Program-made: the position numbers and the translations under genes
Part shown: piece after piece, positions 8,981-18,149 of the stretch
Position numbering within the stretch: position 1 is the stretch's first letter
Layout: every line of letters starts with the position of its first letter
DNA from: JABMPO01 sp964539785
GTDB taxonomy: Bacteria; Fidelibacterota; Marinisomatia; Marinisomatales; TCS56
Direction of reading: 5' to 3'
NCBI GenBank assembly: GCA_964539785.1
Contig: CAZIJQ010000022.1
Span: 1 to 39,218 of the forward strand
DNA: 39,218 nucleotides
Notes under the pieces: generated by a model
The model's database searches: none
The model's input: only the letters and a program-made list of their open reading frames with translations
Told to the model about the DNA's origin: nothing

Positions 8981-10996
8981 TTACCGGATAATTACAAATT
9001 TTCCAATAGTTTGCCCCAGTGATGGAGAATCCACCACAAACAAGTACATACCTGGAGCGGCTTCCTGATCGTTTCTGGTCATCAGATCCCATTCGGCGAC
9101 ACTTGGGCTGGCAGTATCGAAACCGCCACCGACAATCACTGTTTCATCAGTTCGGATTTCATCGACAAAGTCACCATCAAGGGTGAATATCTTAATTATC
9201 GCATCAGCTGGCAGATTGGTGAATTGGATACGGTGTTCCCAAGGTGATGAATCACCAGGGCGGGCATTGTTCCAAATGGGTCCAGCGCTACCAATATAAG
9301 GATTTGGTACAACCTTAATATTATCCAGTGAATTAGCAATCGGGTTAGAAGGAGAAATCACCTTCATACTATTAGCATCTTGGATATTGGTACTAATCAC
9401 ACCGAATGGAATCGGCTCGTTGATCGAATCGGTTGCTGCTTGTACTGAATAATAATATACCAGACCATTGATCACATCGGTATCAATCAATTCATATTTT
9501 CCAGTTGCATTGGTTGGCGGTGGCCAACTGCTACTGTCATTTAATGTAAAAGAACCTAACCCTAGCGGGGTCCAGTCAATTGAACCCAAAGCATTTTTCT
9601 GGCCTTTCCATGTTAAGAATTTGTAGAAGTTCGGGTGAGAGATCTGTGTTGAATCCCATAGTATTTTTATACCGGTTGTAATTTCATTTTCAATGACTGT
9701 TTCCAGTTCAACGACAGGAGCGGCTGGTGATAGTGCTTCGGCCGATATTGCATAATCATTATCCACAATAAACTGAGCCACATCCATGATTTTAACCAAT
9801 TCCACCAGACTGTATACTCCTCCGCTATCCTGATCGCAGCCTACTCCCAGGGCGGTGGTCACAACGACCGAATCACCTGCCGCCAGACTGTCCAGGGGTC
9901 CAAAGGTGATAATACCACGGTAATCATGGGGCAGTGGAATACCACTACCTGTACCACCGTCAAAGATCGGTTCGAATATCGGATCTTTTAGAAAATCCCA
10001 GGTATCATCGTCGGAAACAGGATCATTATAGATATGGCAAATATGATATGAATACGGTGGCAGATAGGGTTCGGATTTTAAAATTTTAATTCCCAGGAAA
10101 CCAGGGGTCTGCAATTTTCCATCGGCGCCGGGATTGCCGAAATCATTGTCTTCCCCATTATCAGCAGGCCAGGATGTATTATCACCGTCGAACATGATCA
10201 CCATTGAACTGTCAATATCCGCATCGGTCAGACCGTGGTCACGACCGGTCATATCGGGAAATTGCTCTACCCAGTCCCAGGGGACGCCATTTGCTATGGC
10301 ATGATCATCCTGGTTAGAGAAGCGATACTCGGCGCCCCAGTCGGGCAATTTACTCACATCGCCATCCAGACGGATAGTGAAGTAAAAATCATCGATAGTC
10401 CGGGGCATGTCCGGTAAACTATCGCCGTCAGTATCAATACCAACATTCTTAATGGTGTATTCATAAATAACGAAATCATCGGCATAGCTGGAACTCCAGG
10501 CGTAGGTCCTTTCGGTTATTTCCAGGCCCAAAGGAAAATGGTCGTCAGCCAGTGGAGCAACAACATCATAGTAACGGGTGTAAGTATCTTCCTCTGATCT
10601 CGTTCCATCACCGGTAAACAGATGTACCGAATCTAAGGAAGCAAATTCATGATCATCACCTTTGGTAATGTGATATGCGCCATCGACAGTACCCGATAAC
10701 CAGATCGTTCCACGATACAAATAGGAATTCCCAGAACCTCCGGGCCAATCGCAGGAAGGAGTACGATCATTATAAGCATCATCTCCCAAATAGCTCCAAT
10801 TAGTCACGCGGTTCCAGAGTGTCCCAATTGTATGCCATTTGAAATTATCATCCTGGATAATGCCGGAAGATCGAGATTCAACCGGGATACCGCTCTGTCT
10901 GCGATTATCCTGTAAATCAGCGGCAATCAGGCTACCTGTCAGTATTAAAATACTAAGCAAGGACAATAATGTTTTGGATTCTTTAGTCAAATTCAT
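8981..10996 (-). CDS. Secreted protein of unknown function with FlgD-like/T9SS C-terminal domain
   Basis: A 671-aa exported protein (signal peptide through SLIAA) whose family I do not recognise as an enzyme. The central region is rich in Asp and aromatic residues and in beta-structure motifs. Residues ~420-560 resemble fibronectin-III-like modules. The end contains the NIKVVPNPY motif followed by an FlgD-type Ig fold (IKIFTLDGDFVDEI, APGMYLFVV, GKFVIIR), a common variant of the T9SS sorting domain. An AGAGGA ribosome site precedes the ATG. It lies 35 bases after the TonB receptor and 25 bases before the PorV-like gene, so it is probably co-transcribed. By position it could be a surface partner of the receptor, in the place SusD holds in Bacteroidota, but it shows no SusD features. 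Confidence 0.7.
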   Translation of the reverse strand: MNLTKESKTLLSLLSILILTGSLIAADLQDNRRQSGIPVESRSSGIIQDDNFKWHTIGTLWNRVTNWSYLGDDAYNDRTPSCDWPGGSGNSYLYRGTIWLSGTVDGAYHITKGDDHEFASLDSVHLFTGDGTRSEEDTYTRYYDVVAPLADDHFPLGLEITERTYAWSSSYADDFVIYEYTIKNVGIDTDGDSLPDMPRTIDDFYFTIRLDGDVSKLPDWGAEYRFSNQDDHAIANGVPWDWVEQFPDMTGRDHGLTDADIDSSMVIMFDGDNTSWPADNGEDNDFGNPGADGKLQTPGFLGIKILKSEPYLPPYSYHICHIYNDPVSDDDTWDFLKDPIFEPIFDGGTGSGIPLPHDYRGIITFGPLDSLAAGDSVVVTTALGVGCDQDSGGVYSLVELVKIMDVAQFIVDNDYAISAEALSPAAPVVELETVIENEITTGIKILWDSTQISHPNFYKFLTWKGQKNALGSIDWTPLGLGSFTLNDSSSWPPPTNATGKYELIDTDVINGLVYYYSVQAATDSINEPIPFGVISTNIQDANSMKVISPSNPIANSLDNIKVVPNPYIGSAGPIWNNARPGDSSPWEHRIQFTNLPADAIIKIFTLDGDFVDEIRTDETVIVGGGFDTASPSVAEWDLMTRNDQEAAPGMYLFVVDSPSLGQTIGKFVIIR

Positions 10997-11031
10997 GGAA
11001 TTCCTCTAATAAAAACTCACTTAATTAGGTA

Positions 11032-13914
11032 TTAAAATTGCACCGCAAATCCAAAGCGGAACTGCCGTTTTTCATTCAAAGTCTGTGGATTACGGACCAT
11101 TTCACCGGTAGTTTCTTTCAATCGGGTTACGGAATAATCACCCGTCTCACTAAAATTTTTGGCACTGCCAATCCAGTCAACATTCTCCCGGTTAACCAAA
11201 TTATAGACATCGATGAAAATATCCATACTGACAATACCCGGTAGGGGTATCTGCTTATTCAGCCGTAGATCCACCTTCAGTTTTCCCGGCAGGCGAGCAT
11301 CATTGACCACATCCGATCCATCGGAAGTATATGGCAGTCCGCTGCCGTACTTAATCTGGAAATTGGCCCGCCAGTCTGCCAATGGTTCCAAAATGTCAGC
11401 TGGTGCCAATAAGGTAATATTAGCATTCATGGTATGGGTTTGATCGAAGTCCAGGATCAACATCTTCTTTGCGGCACTGAAAGTACCAGCTCCCTCGTTG
11501 GGGCTGGAACTACGACCCTTGGCAATTGAATAGGTGTAATTCAAAGAACAACCCCAATTGGAACCAACCTGTTTGATAAAGGATAATTCCAGACCCTTGA
11601 CATTACCGAAATCGACATTGGTATATACATTTAACTCCGTACCCTGCAAATTGGTTGAATATTTATACCAATCCAGGAGATTTGATATATCCTTATAATA
11701 ACCGGTTACTGACAGCTTAATATCATTGGTAAACAAGTGCTCGATGCCAAAATCGTAACTGACCGTTTTCTCCGGTTTCAGGTCCGGGTTACCAACATAA
11801 TTACCCACCTTGGTTAATGATTGAATTTTATAATTACGGTACAGGTAATAACCATCGGGACGCTGGAAATAATGACCATAGGTGAAATGGAGGACATCCC
11901 GGTCGGTAATCGGATGCGAAATACCAATCCGTGGACTGAACTGGTTCTTGGCGGAAGCCTTTTTTAAAGTTGTTTCGTTGGGTATCGTAACGTTGGTACT
12001 ATCATCGTAAAATTCCATCAAATCTTTCGGTTCGCTGTAATTTATCGGATAATAGATATCTCCATCCCAACCGGTGGGATCGAATAGATCCCAGCGTAGA
12101 CCAATCAGGGCAGTGATACCTTTATACTCCATTTTATCTTGGACATAGGCTCCTAAGTCAAGCGTTTGTTGATCCCAAATATCCTGGCGGAAGGTGCCAT
12201 AGCTAAGAGTCCAACTGATATTCTCAACCTTAGTCCGATGGTATCCCAGTTCAAAACCAGCTTTTAACATGTGGTGAAAAGTCACCTGGCTGGTAATATC
12301 GCCTTTGAAAGTATTCGACCAGGACTCTTGATCGCGGAAACCGGGATCGTCACCCCTGATCCACCAATAACTATCTTCTGTACGCTCCCGTTCGATTGGG
12401 TGAGCTACATTGCTGGTATCAGAATTATCCCAAACCAGATCCTCCGAAGTATTGCCGTCGAGGTCCCGGTCATCCACATCAGTGGTTGAGTATTTATAGC
12501 TGGAATAAGCTGATTGGTAGCGTAACTCATAATATGTTCGAGAAGTAAGGCTGTGGGTGAAAATGGCGTAGCCAGTGGTATTCTGCTTGGTCCGATCCCA
12601 GAGATATTCCTGCATGCCTCCTATGTAATAAGTCAATGTAGAATCATAATGTAACGTATCCAACAGACCATTGTCACCCATCATTTCCAGCAGACCATAG
12701 TCTCCAGTTATTACCCCCTTCTGATCGAAATCATAAGGATTTGTGACATATTCATAACGTATCAGGGTTGAGTCTTTAACCCCTTTGATATACTCATTGA
12801 CTGGATAATCCGGAGCCGGGCCGTATTTAGCAGCGGGGAAATAGAATTTATCCCAGGTCGAAGTTGAATACAGGCCGCCGAGCGCCAGTTTCATTTTTGG
12901 CGATAATTTAAATGTGACCTTTCCCTGGTAGGACTGGTTGTAGGATTCCTGATTGATAAAATAACCTTGAGACTTATCCGTAATTTCAGCTGACAGTGAA
13001 AAATTCGCCAACCCAGTCAAGGGGCCACTGAGGCTTAACTGATAAATATTCATCAGTTTGTGTTGATACTTATTTCCGTAAACCAGTGTATCAGTCCAGA
13101 CCTCATTCTCATTTAAATAACGATGGAAGATACCACCCCAAGTATCTCGTTCCCCCATTAAAGTTTTATTCAGATTTTCACCAAAATTGGAGCTGGCCAA
13201 CCGGAAGCGGCCGTGGAATTTATCTTCACCTTCTTTCATGGCCAGGTTGAGTACACCAGACTGAACGTTACCATATTCAGCCCCAAACCCACCCAGGGTT
13301 ATCTCGAGCTCTTGAATAGCCTGCTCCGGAATGCTGGCAGTGAATCCGCCCATCTCACCGGAATAGGTACCTGCCGGATCCCTAAGGGCAATTCCATCGA
13401 CCAAAACCAGAATCTCATTGGATCGACCACCACGAAAGTGGGAACCGACTACGCCGGCCTGGTTTTGGGCGATTGAAATGAAATTATCCACGGGCTGCAT
13501 GTCAATTTCTTCAGCAGTAACGCTATGGCGGGAAGTAAATTCGTCTTCCTTCAGTAATTTACGCTCCGCCGTAATAGTCACTTCCTCACCTTCCAGTGCT
13601 TCTAGTGATAGTTTTACATTGATCATCGTTGTTAAATCAATTGAAATCCGGACTTTTTCAACATTGACCATGCCATAACCGATCATCGCCGCCTTTAAGG
13701 TATATTCACCGGGTGGCACATTCAGGATAATGAATTCACCATTTTGATTGGTGCTGGCTCCCAGCGTTTTACCTATCAGGAAGACGTTGACACCCTGTAG
13801 CGCCGCACCTGTTTCTTCGACGGTTACGGTACCCATTATCTTTCCAGTTACCCCAGCCAAAACCAGATTAATCAGGAAAACCGTAAATAACAATCTATTA
13901 ACCAACTTATGCAT
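11032..13914 (-). CDS. TonB-dependent outer-membrane receptor with carboxypeptidase-regulatory domain
   Basis: A 960-aa receptor. A signal peptide (MHKLVNRLLFTVFLINLVLAG) precedes a CarboxypepD_reg-like beta-sandwich (~24-105, TGKIMGTVTVEETGAALQGV...). A plug follows (~115-230, with SHFRGGRSNEILVLVDGIALRD and EYGNVQSGVLNL), then a 22-strand barrel ending in RFGFAVQF with the usual terminal aromatic. It should import a substrate, or signal, using energy from TonB-ExbBD; the ligand is unknown. I chose the ATG at 13914 because it opens a proper signal peptide and has GGAG 7 bases upstream. An in-frame ATG at 13959 would add 15 polar residues and has only a distant GGGG. It is the first gene of the predicted four-gene operon ending at 4952. 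Confidence 0.85.
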   Translation of the reverse strand: MHKLVNRLLFTVFLINLVLAGVTGKIMGTVTVEETGAALQGVNVFLIGKTLGASTNQNGEFIILNVPPGEYTLKAAMIGYGMVNVEKVRISIDLTTMINVKLSLEALEGEEVTITAERKLLKEDEFTSRHSVTAEEIDMQPVDNFISIAQNQAGVVGSHFRGGRSNEILVLVDGIALRDPAGTYSGEMGGFTASIPEQAIQELEITLGGFGAEYGNVQSGVLNLAMKEGEDKFHGRFRLASSNFGENLNKTLMGERDTWGGIFHRYLNENEVWTDTLVYGNKYQHKLMNIYQLSLSGPLTGLANFSLSAEITDKSQGYFINQESYNQSYQGKVTFKLSPKMKLALGGLYSTSTWDKFYFPAAKYGPAPDYPVNEYIKGVKDSTLIRYEYVTNPYDFDQKGVITGDYGLLEMMGDNGLLDTLHYDSTLTYYIGGMQEYLWDRTKQNTTGYAIFTHSLTSRTYYELRYQSAYSSYKYSTTDVDDRDLDGNTSEDLVWDNSDTSNVAHPIERERTEDSYWWIRGDDPGFRDQESWSNTFKGDITSQVTFHHMLKAGFELGYHRTKVENISWTLSYGTFRQDIWDQQTLDLGAYVQDKMEYKGITALIGLRWDLFDPTGWDGDIYYPINYSEPKDLMEFYDDSTNVTIPNETTLKKASAKNQFSPRIGISHPITDRDVLHFTYGHYFQRPDGYYLYRNYKIQSLTKVGNYVGNPDLKPEKTVSYDFGIEHLFTNDIKLSVTGYYKDISNLLDWYKYSTNLQGTELNVYTNVDFGNVKGLELSFIKQVGSNWGCSLNYTYSIAKGRSSSPNEGAGTFSAAKKMLILDFDQTHTMNANITLLAPADILEPLADWRANFQIKYGSGLPYTSDGSDVVNDARLPGKLKVDLRLNKQIPLPGIVSMDIFIDVYNLVNRENVDWIGSAKNFSETGDYSVTRLKETTGEMVRNPQTLNEKRQFRFGFAVQF

Positions 13915-14408
13915 CGAATCGCTCCGTTGAATTGTGGAATTATGTAATGCTTTATTCATTTGTAATTTTATTGTCCCCTTAAAATATTAAAATCCAGGCC
14001 TGAGAACTGTAAGCAAACTTTGAGTAAGTACAGGTAATTAATGGTAGCGGGATACTAACAGCAATCGAAATGTTAACAACAACACTCTTTTGTAATAGTA
14101 CCATGCCAAATTCCCAAAATGTTTACAAACATTTCAATGACATTTCCTAAGATCAGTCTGGCCTCAAACCTCAGTCATTTTATTATTCGCGGAACATCGT
14201 AATTCAAGCAATAATAAAAATTTTATGCCATTTCTCTAATGTTTGAAGTGAAACTACCCAATACTAACATTATTATCAAGCGATAAAATTGGTTTAAATG
14301 GAAAACGGATCCGTAACAATGACAAGACCTGGGTATCTGAGCAAGTATTTTTCACTTCAATTTATCATATTAATTATCATAAAATTGATACAAGAAATGG
14401 AAGTAAAA
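13915..14408. promoter_or_regulatory. Divergent intergenic region between TonB operon and peptidoglycan-peptide operon
   Basis: About 490 AT-rich bases without a convincing gene. It must hold the promoters for the minus-strand TonB-receptor operon and the plus-strand NlpC/P60-epimerase operon. I see only weak -10-like elements (TAATAT on the minus strand near 13985, GATAAA near 14281) and no confident -35/-10 pair. The clearest element is the palindrome at 14117-14134, listed separately. Confidence 0.4.
14117..14134. promoter_or_regulatory. 18-bp palindrome, candidate operator
   Basis: AAATGTTTACAAACATTT has perfect 8-base inverted arms around a central AC, a size and symmetry suited to a dimeric repressor or activator. 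It lies roughly midway between the divergent start codons at 13914 and 14409, so one protein could control both. No regulator gene is present in the window, and a chance palindrome in AT-rich DNA remains possible. Confidence 0.35.
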
Positions 14409-15605
14409 ATGTTTAAAACAATACTCACGGCAATACTGGTCGCCGGTTTTCTAATCAGCTGCCAACCAGATAGATCAGGCGATAATATGAATAAGATCAA
14501 TAAAATTATCAGTTCCGTAAAACAACAGTGGGCACCTGATAAGCGCATAGCTATATTTAATATCGATTCAGATGAAACCGCCGGAATCATTACTTTGACT
14601 GGTGAAACCAACCTGCCCGAAGCCCACAATGATTTGATTGAACAGCTTAAAAATAATAAAATCAATGTGATCGATAATATTAATGTATTACCGGATAAAA
14701 GTCTCGGTGAGGAACATTTTGGTATAATTCGCCTCTCGGTAGCAAATATCAGGTCAAAACCAGCTCATTCGGCGGAACTGGCGACCCAGGCACTGCTTGG
14801 CACGGTTGTTAAAATCTACAAAAAATCAAGTTACTGGTATTTGGTCCAAACACCCGATGATTATTTAGCCTGGGTCGATGCCAGCGGAATCACGCTGGTC
14901 ACGGCTAAAACGGCGGACCAGTGGAAGAAAAATCCTAAAATATTGTATCTAACAGACAATGGATTTGCCTACTCTGCGCCACTTCGCAACAGCGAGCGGG
15001 TATCAGACCTGGTAGCCGGGGATTTATTGGAATTAATGGAAGAAAGTTTTGATTTTTATCATGTGCGTTTTCCTGATGGACGGACCGCCTTTGTACCTAG
15101 TTCAGAAGCCGATATATTTGCCGATTGGCTGGCAGGGGAACCGGATGTAAATAATATTATTCGTGATGCGCGCAAATACATTGGTCTCCCCTATCTCTGG
15201 GGTGGTACCTCCACGAAAAATTTTGATTGCAGCGGCTTTACAAAAACAGTGTTTTATCTGAATGGAGTCGTCATGGCCCGGGATGCATCACAACAGGTCT
15301 ATACCGGACACCCGGTCGATACTGATGATGGGTTCGATAACCTGGTACCAGGCGATCTCCTGTTTTTCGGTCGAGCCGCCACCGATTCGACCAAAGAACG
15401 GGTTACCCACGTTGGTCTATATATGGGTGATACGGAATTCATTCATGCTTCCGGATTAGTAAAAATTAACAGCCTGGATTCCACGCGGATCAATTTCAAC
15501 GAGTACCGTTATGATACCTTTATCAGAGCCCGACGGATAATGACTTCGCTCAATGAAAACGGAATTCGCCTGGTGAAAGACCATCCAGCTTATGTATTAA
15601 AATAG
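14409..15605 (+). CDS. Lipoprotein NlpC/P60 endopeptidase, YkfC-like (gamma-D-Glu-diamino acid hydrolase)
   Basis: A 398-aa lipoprotein with lipobox LISC (Cys18). A short beta/alpha N-terminal domain (~35-100) is followed by two SH3b-like domains (~105-165 and ~175-235) and a C-terminal NlpC/P60 peptidase. The catalytic set is Cys274 (FDCSGF), His334 (THVGLY) and His346 (FIHASG). This SH3b-SH3b-NlpC/P60 layout is that of YkfC-type enzymes, which cut the D-Glu to diamino acid bond in muropeptides with free N-terminal L-Ala and so release L-Ala-D-Glu. The epimerase gene 11 bases downstream uses that dipeptide, which supports the assignment. I chose the ATG at 14409 because it gives a compact lipoprotein signal with GGAAG 5 bases upstream. 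In-frame ATGs at 14397 and 14298 would add an unneeded N-terminus. Confidence 0.85.
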   Translation: MFKTILTAILVAGFLISCQPDRSGDNMNKINKIISSVKQQWAPDKRIAIFNIDSDETAGIITLTGETNLPEAHNDLIEQLKNNKINVIDNINVLPDKSLGEEHFGIIRLSVANIRSKPAHSAELATQALLGTVVKIYKKSSYWYLVQTPDDYLAWVDASGITLVTAKTADQWKKNPKILYLTDNGFAYSAPLRNSERVSDLVAGDLLELMEESFDFYHVRFPDGRTAFVPSSEADIFADWLAGEPDVNNIIRDARKYIGLPYLWGGTSTKNFDCSGFTKTVFYLNGVVMARDASQQVYTGHPVDTDDGFDNLVPGDLLFFGRAATDSTKERVTHVGLYMGDTEFIHASGLVKINSLDSTRINFNEYRYDTFIRARRIMTSLNENGIRLVKDHPAYVLK

Positions 15606-15616
15606 GCCGGTAATCA

Positions 15617-16633
15617 ATGCGACTTTCCTTCAGACCATATACACTGGAATTGAAGCACGTCTTTACGGTAGCTGTCCACTCCCGTACTACCACACCTGCT
15701 GTTCTGACTGAGATTGAGTATGAAGGCATCACCGGCTATGGTGAAGCTTCCATGCCGCCCTACCTCGGTGAATCTCAGGACTCAGTAATAAAATTTCTGT
15801 CCCGGGTCAATCTGACTCAATTCAATGACCCGTTCCAATTGGAGAAAATTCTTAATTATATCGATTCACTAGCACCCGGCAATGGCGCTGCCAAGGCTTC
15901 AGTCGATATTGCATTGCATGATCTGATTGGTAAACTGTTGGGGAAACCGTGGTATCAAATTTGGGGCTTCGATCCGGCCAATACACCTGACACAACCTAT
16001 ACGATCGGGATCGATACACCGGATATAATCCGGCAAAAACTTGCTGAAGCAGAACCCTATAACATCATTAAGATTAAACTTGGTCGGGATAACGACCGGG
16101 AAATAGTCGAAACGATCAGATCTTATACTGATAAGCCACTCACCATAGATGCTAATCAAGGCTGGACCGATAAACACCAGGCATTGGATATGATCCACTG
16201 GTTGAATGAACGTAACTGCCTGCTGATTGAACAGCCGATGCCCAAAGAACTGATCGACGAGACAGCCTGGCTGACGGAAAACAGTCCTCTGCCGACGATC
16301 GCCGATGAAGCGCTGCAGCGCCTGGCGGATGTACCGAGTCTGAAGGGCGTTTACTCAGGTATAAATATTAAACTTATGAAATGTACCGGCCTGCGGGAGG
16401 CTCATAAAATGCTGATTCTGGCGCGTTCCTTGGGAATGGGAGTCATGCTGGGGTGTATGACCGAAACTTCCTGCGCAGTATCGGCAGCGGCTCATCTGTC
16501 GCCACTGGTTGATTGGGCTGATCTTGACGGCAACTTACTTATCGACAATGATCCCTTCGTTGGGATGAAGATTGTCGATGGGAAAATTACCCTGAATGAT
16601 TGGCCGGGCATCGGCATTAGAAAGGTTTTATAA
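15617..16633 (+). CDS. L-Ala-D/L-Glu epimerase (enolase superfamily)
   Basis: A 338-aa cytoplasmic enzyme of the muconate-lactonising subgroup of the enolase superfamily. The lysines are Lys152-x-Lys154 (IIKIKLG) and Lys252 (INIKLMK). Metal ligands are Asp178 (IDANQGW), Glu205 (IEQPM) and Asp230 (ADEAL), and the late DLDGNLL motif is typical of dipeptide epimerases. It converts L-Ala-D-Glu from murein turnover to L-Ala-L-Glu, which ordinary peptidases can split. It follows the YkfC-like endopeptidase by 11 bases, matching the ykfB-ykfC association known in Bacillus. It has no signal peptide, so the dipeptide must be imported; no transporter for it lies in the window. Its 3' end overlaps the convergent glycosidase gene by 17 bases. 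Related dipeptide epimerases with other specificities exist, but context favours Ala-Glu. Confidence 0.87.
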   Translation: MRLSFRPYTLELKHVFTVAVHSRTTTPAVLTEIEYEGITGYGEASMPPYLGESQDSVIKFLSRVNLTQFNDPFQLEKILNYIDSLAPGNGAAKASVDIALHDLIGKLLGKPWYQIWGFDPANTPDTTYTIGIDTPDIIRQKLAEAEPYNIIKIKLGRDNDREIVETIRSYTDKPLTIDANQGWTDKHQALDMIHWLNERNCLLIEQPMPKELIDETAWLTENSPLPTIADEALQRLADVPSLKGVYSGINIKLMKCTGLREAHKMLILARSLGMGVMLGCMTETSCAVSAAAHLSPLVDWADLDGNLLIDNDPFVGMKIVDGKITLNDWPGIGIRKVL

Positions 16634-18116
16634 TCGCTATTATTTCTGATTGAGGACTTTCGTGACCGCGATAACCAATGGTGGAAATCGATAACATAGC
16701 ATAACCAGGAAAAGCGCTTACCGGCCCGGACCAGGAGTTTGAAATGTTGTCGGGGACGAAAATCGTTTTTTCGGCCGAATCGGCAATAGTATAAAAAGTT
16801 ATCTTGTATTCATTTATTAAGGCAGTATTCAAACTATCTTCCCAGGCGATATTCAGGATCCCATTTTCGATTTGAGCTGAAATATTCTGAGGTGCAAACA
16901 GAACCGGGTCACTTTTCCAGGGCATTTGTGGTACTTCTGCCTGATCGGTATAATATTTAGTCGCGATACTCTCCCAATGTTCGGTAAGGCTGCCAGCACT
17001 GAAGAAAACCATTCCCGGTATTCCCTGCTGGCGTAAAAAATTGATTTGTCCCTCGGCTTCACGCCAAGTGTAAGGCGATTTTTGGGTATTATAGCGATAA
17101 CTGCCAATTCCCGGGAAAACATAACGATCCATAGTATAATAGTTTTTCCAATCCAGGGCGCGCTTGGAAAAGGATGCCGTTGGGTGCGACCGGGGATGAT
17201 ACATCATGGGGGCGACAAAATCAATTTTTCCCAATTCTGCCCAGCGTCGCGGATCCTGGTAAACTGAATGATAAGCTGTCCAACCCTGATCAATATATGT
17301 ACCAATAACAGCAGCGGACATTTTAACCCAAGGTTTAGTGACCGTAATTGAATTATAAGTTTTGACTACAAATGCTGTAAGCTGCTCCCGTTGCCAGTCG
17401 GCCCAGTCCAATTTGTCAGGATTGCCGGATTTCGAATTGAACAACGCCACGCTGACGGAATCATGGGAATAGCCTAATTCCGGTGATTGCTCCGGATAGC
17501 GAATATAATCGAAATGAATACCATCTATGTCATAGCGATTTACAATATCCAATGTGATCTTGATTAGATAATCATGAACAGCGGTATTCCCGGGCGAAAA
17601 TGAGACATAATGGTCGGTTATCGGCATTGGTATGCCACTGGAATCACAGACAACCCAATCCGGATGAGCCAGATAAGGTGATAATGGTTCGGTAACTGGC
17701 GGTTCTCCCGGGCCTCGCCAGGCAGGAAAAGTATTAATCCAGGCATGTAGTTCGAGGCCTCGTAAATGAGCCTCAAAAATGGCATATTCCAGGGGATCCC
17801 AACCTGGGTCCTGGCCAAATTCACCGGTTAATAAATGTCCCCAGGGCTCTAATCCCGGTGTGTAATATGCATCGCCATTACCCCGCACCTGAAAAAAGAT
17901 AATATTAAAATTCGATCGGGCTGCATTCTCGATAATATTTGAAATGTAAGCCTTAATCGTATCCTGATTATGATCTGGACTGGATCGACAGTATTCAAAC
18001 CTTGACAACCAGATTCCACGAGCTTCTTCCGCCGGAGCAGGATAGGTCTTGAAATGGGCGCAACCGGTTAGTCCAATTAATAATCCTGTTACAATGATTT
18101 TATCGATATTTTGCAT
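16617..18116 (-). CDS. GHL10 (DUF187) lipoprotein, DigH/YddW-like peptidoglycan glycan hydrolase
   Basis: A 499-aa lipoprotein: signal MQNIDKIIVTGLLIGLTGC with lipobox LTGC (Cys19), then a GHL10 TIM barrel opening at EEARGIWLSRFEY. It has the family strand DIDGIHFDYIRYPEQ and the late FVAPMMYHP motif. A fibronectin-III-like domain forms the last ~90 residues. E. coli DigH, a lipoprotein of this family, cuts glycan strands from which amidases have removed the peptides. Here the gene follows an AmiC-type amidase directly, which fits that order of action. Two ATGs are possible: 18146, 3 bases after the amidase stop, and 18116, which I prefer for its lipoprotein signal; each has a GAG 6 bases upstream. 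It is the last gene of a four-gene unit and has no obvious terminator. Confidence 0.83.
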   Translation of the reverse strand: MQNIDKIIVTGLLIGLTGCAHFKTYPAPAEEARGIWLSRFEYCRSSPDHNQDTIKAYISNIIENAARSNFNIIFFQVRGNGDAYYTPGLEPWGHLLTGEFGQDPGWDPLEYAIFEAHLRGLELHAWINTFPAWRGPGEPPVTEPLSPYLAHPDWVVCDSSGIPMPITDHYVSFSPGNTAVHDYLIKITLDIVNRYDIDGIHFDYIRYPEQSPELGYSHDSVSVALFNSKSGNPDKLDWADWQREQLTAFVVKTYNSITVTKPWVKMSAAVIGTYIDQGWTAYHSVYQDPRRWAELGKIDFVAPMMYHPRSHPTASFSKRALDWKNYYTMDRYVFPGIGSYRYNTQKSPYTWREAEGQINFLRQQGIPGMVFFSAGSLTEHWESIATKYYTDQAEVPQMPWKSDPVLFAPQNISAQIENGILNIAWEDSLNTALINEYKITFYTIADSAEKTIFVPDNISNSWSGPVSAFPGYAMLSISTIGYRGHESPQSEIIAIIKPF

Positions 18117-18149
18117 AACAATCTCAAAATTTAAGCTGATTTTCATTTT

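Noticed and set aside
7948..13914. SusC/SusD polysaccharide-utilisation locus
   Set aside because: A TonB receptor is present, but the neighbouring 671-aa protein lacks a lipobox and SusD-type features, and no polysaccharide enzyme is in the operon.
13915..14408. Upstream starts at 13959 (TonB receptor) and 14298 (NlpC/P60) that would shrink the divergent gap
   Set aside because: Neither has a well-placed ribosome site, and both would bury a clear signal peptide or lipoprotein signal behind polar or extra hydrophobic sequence.
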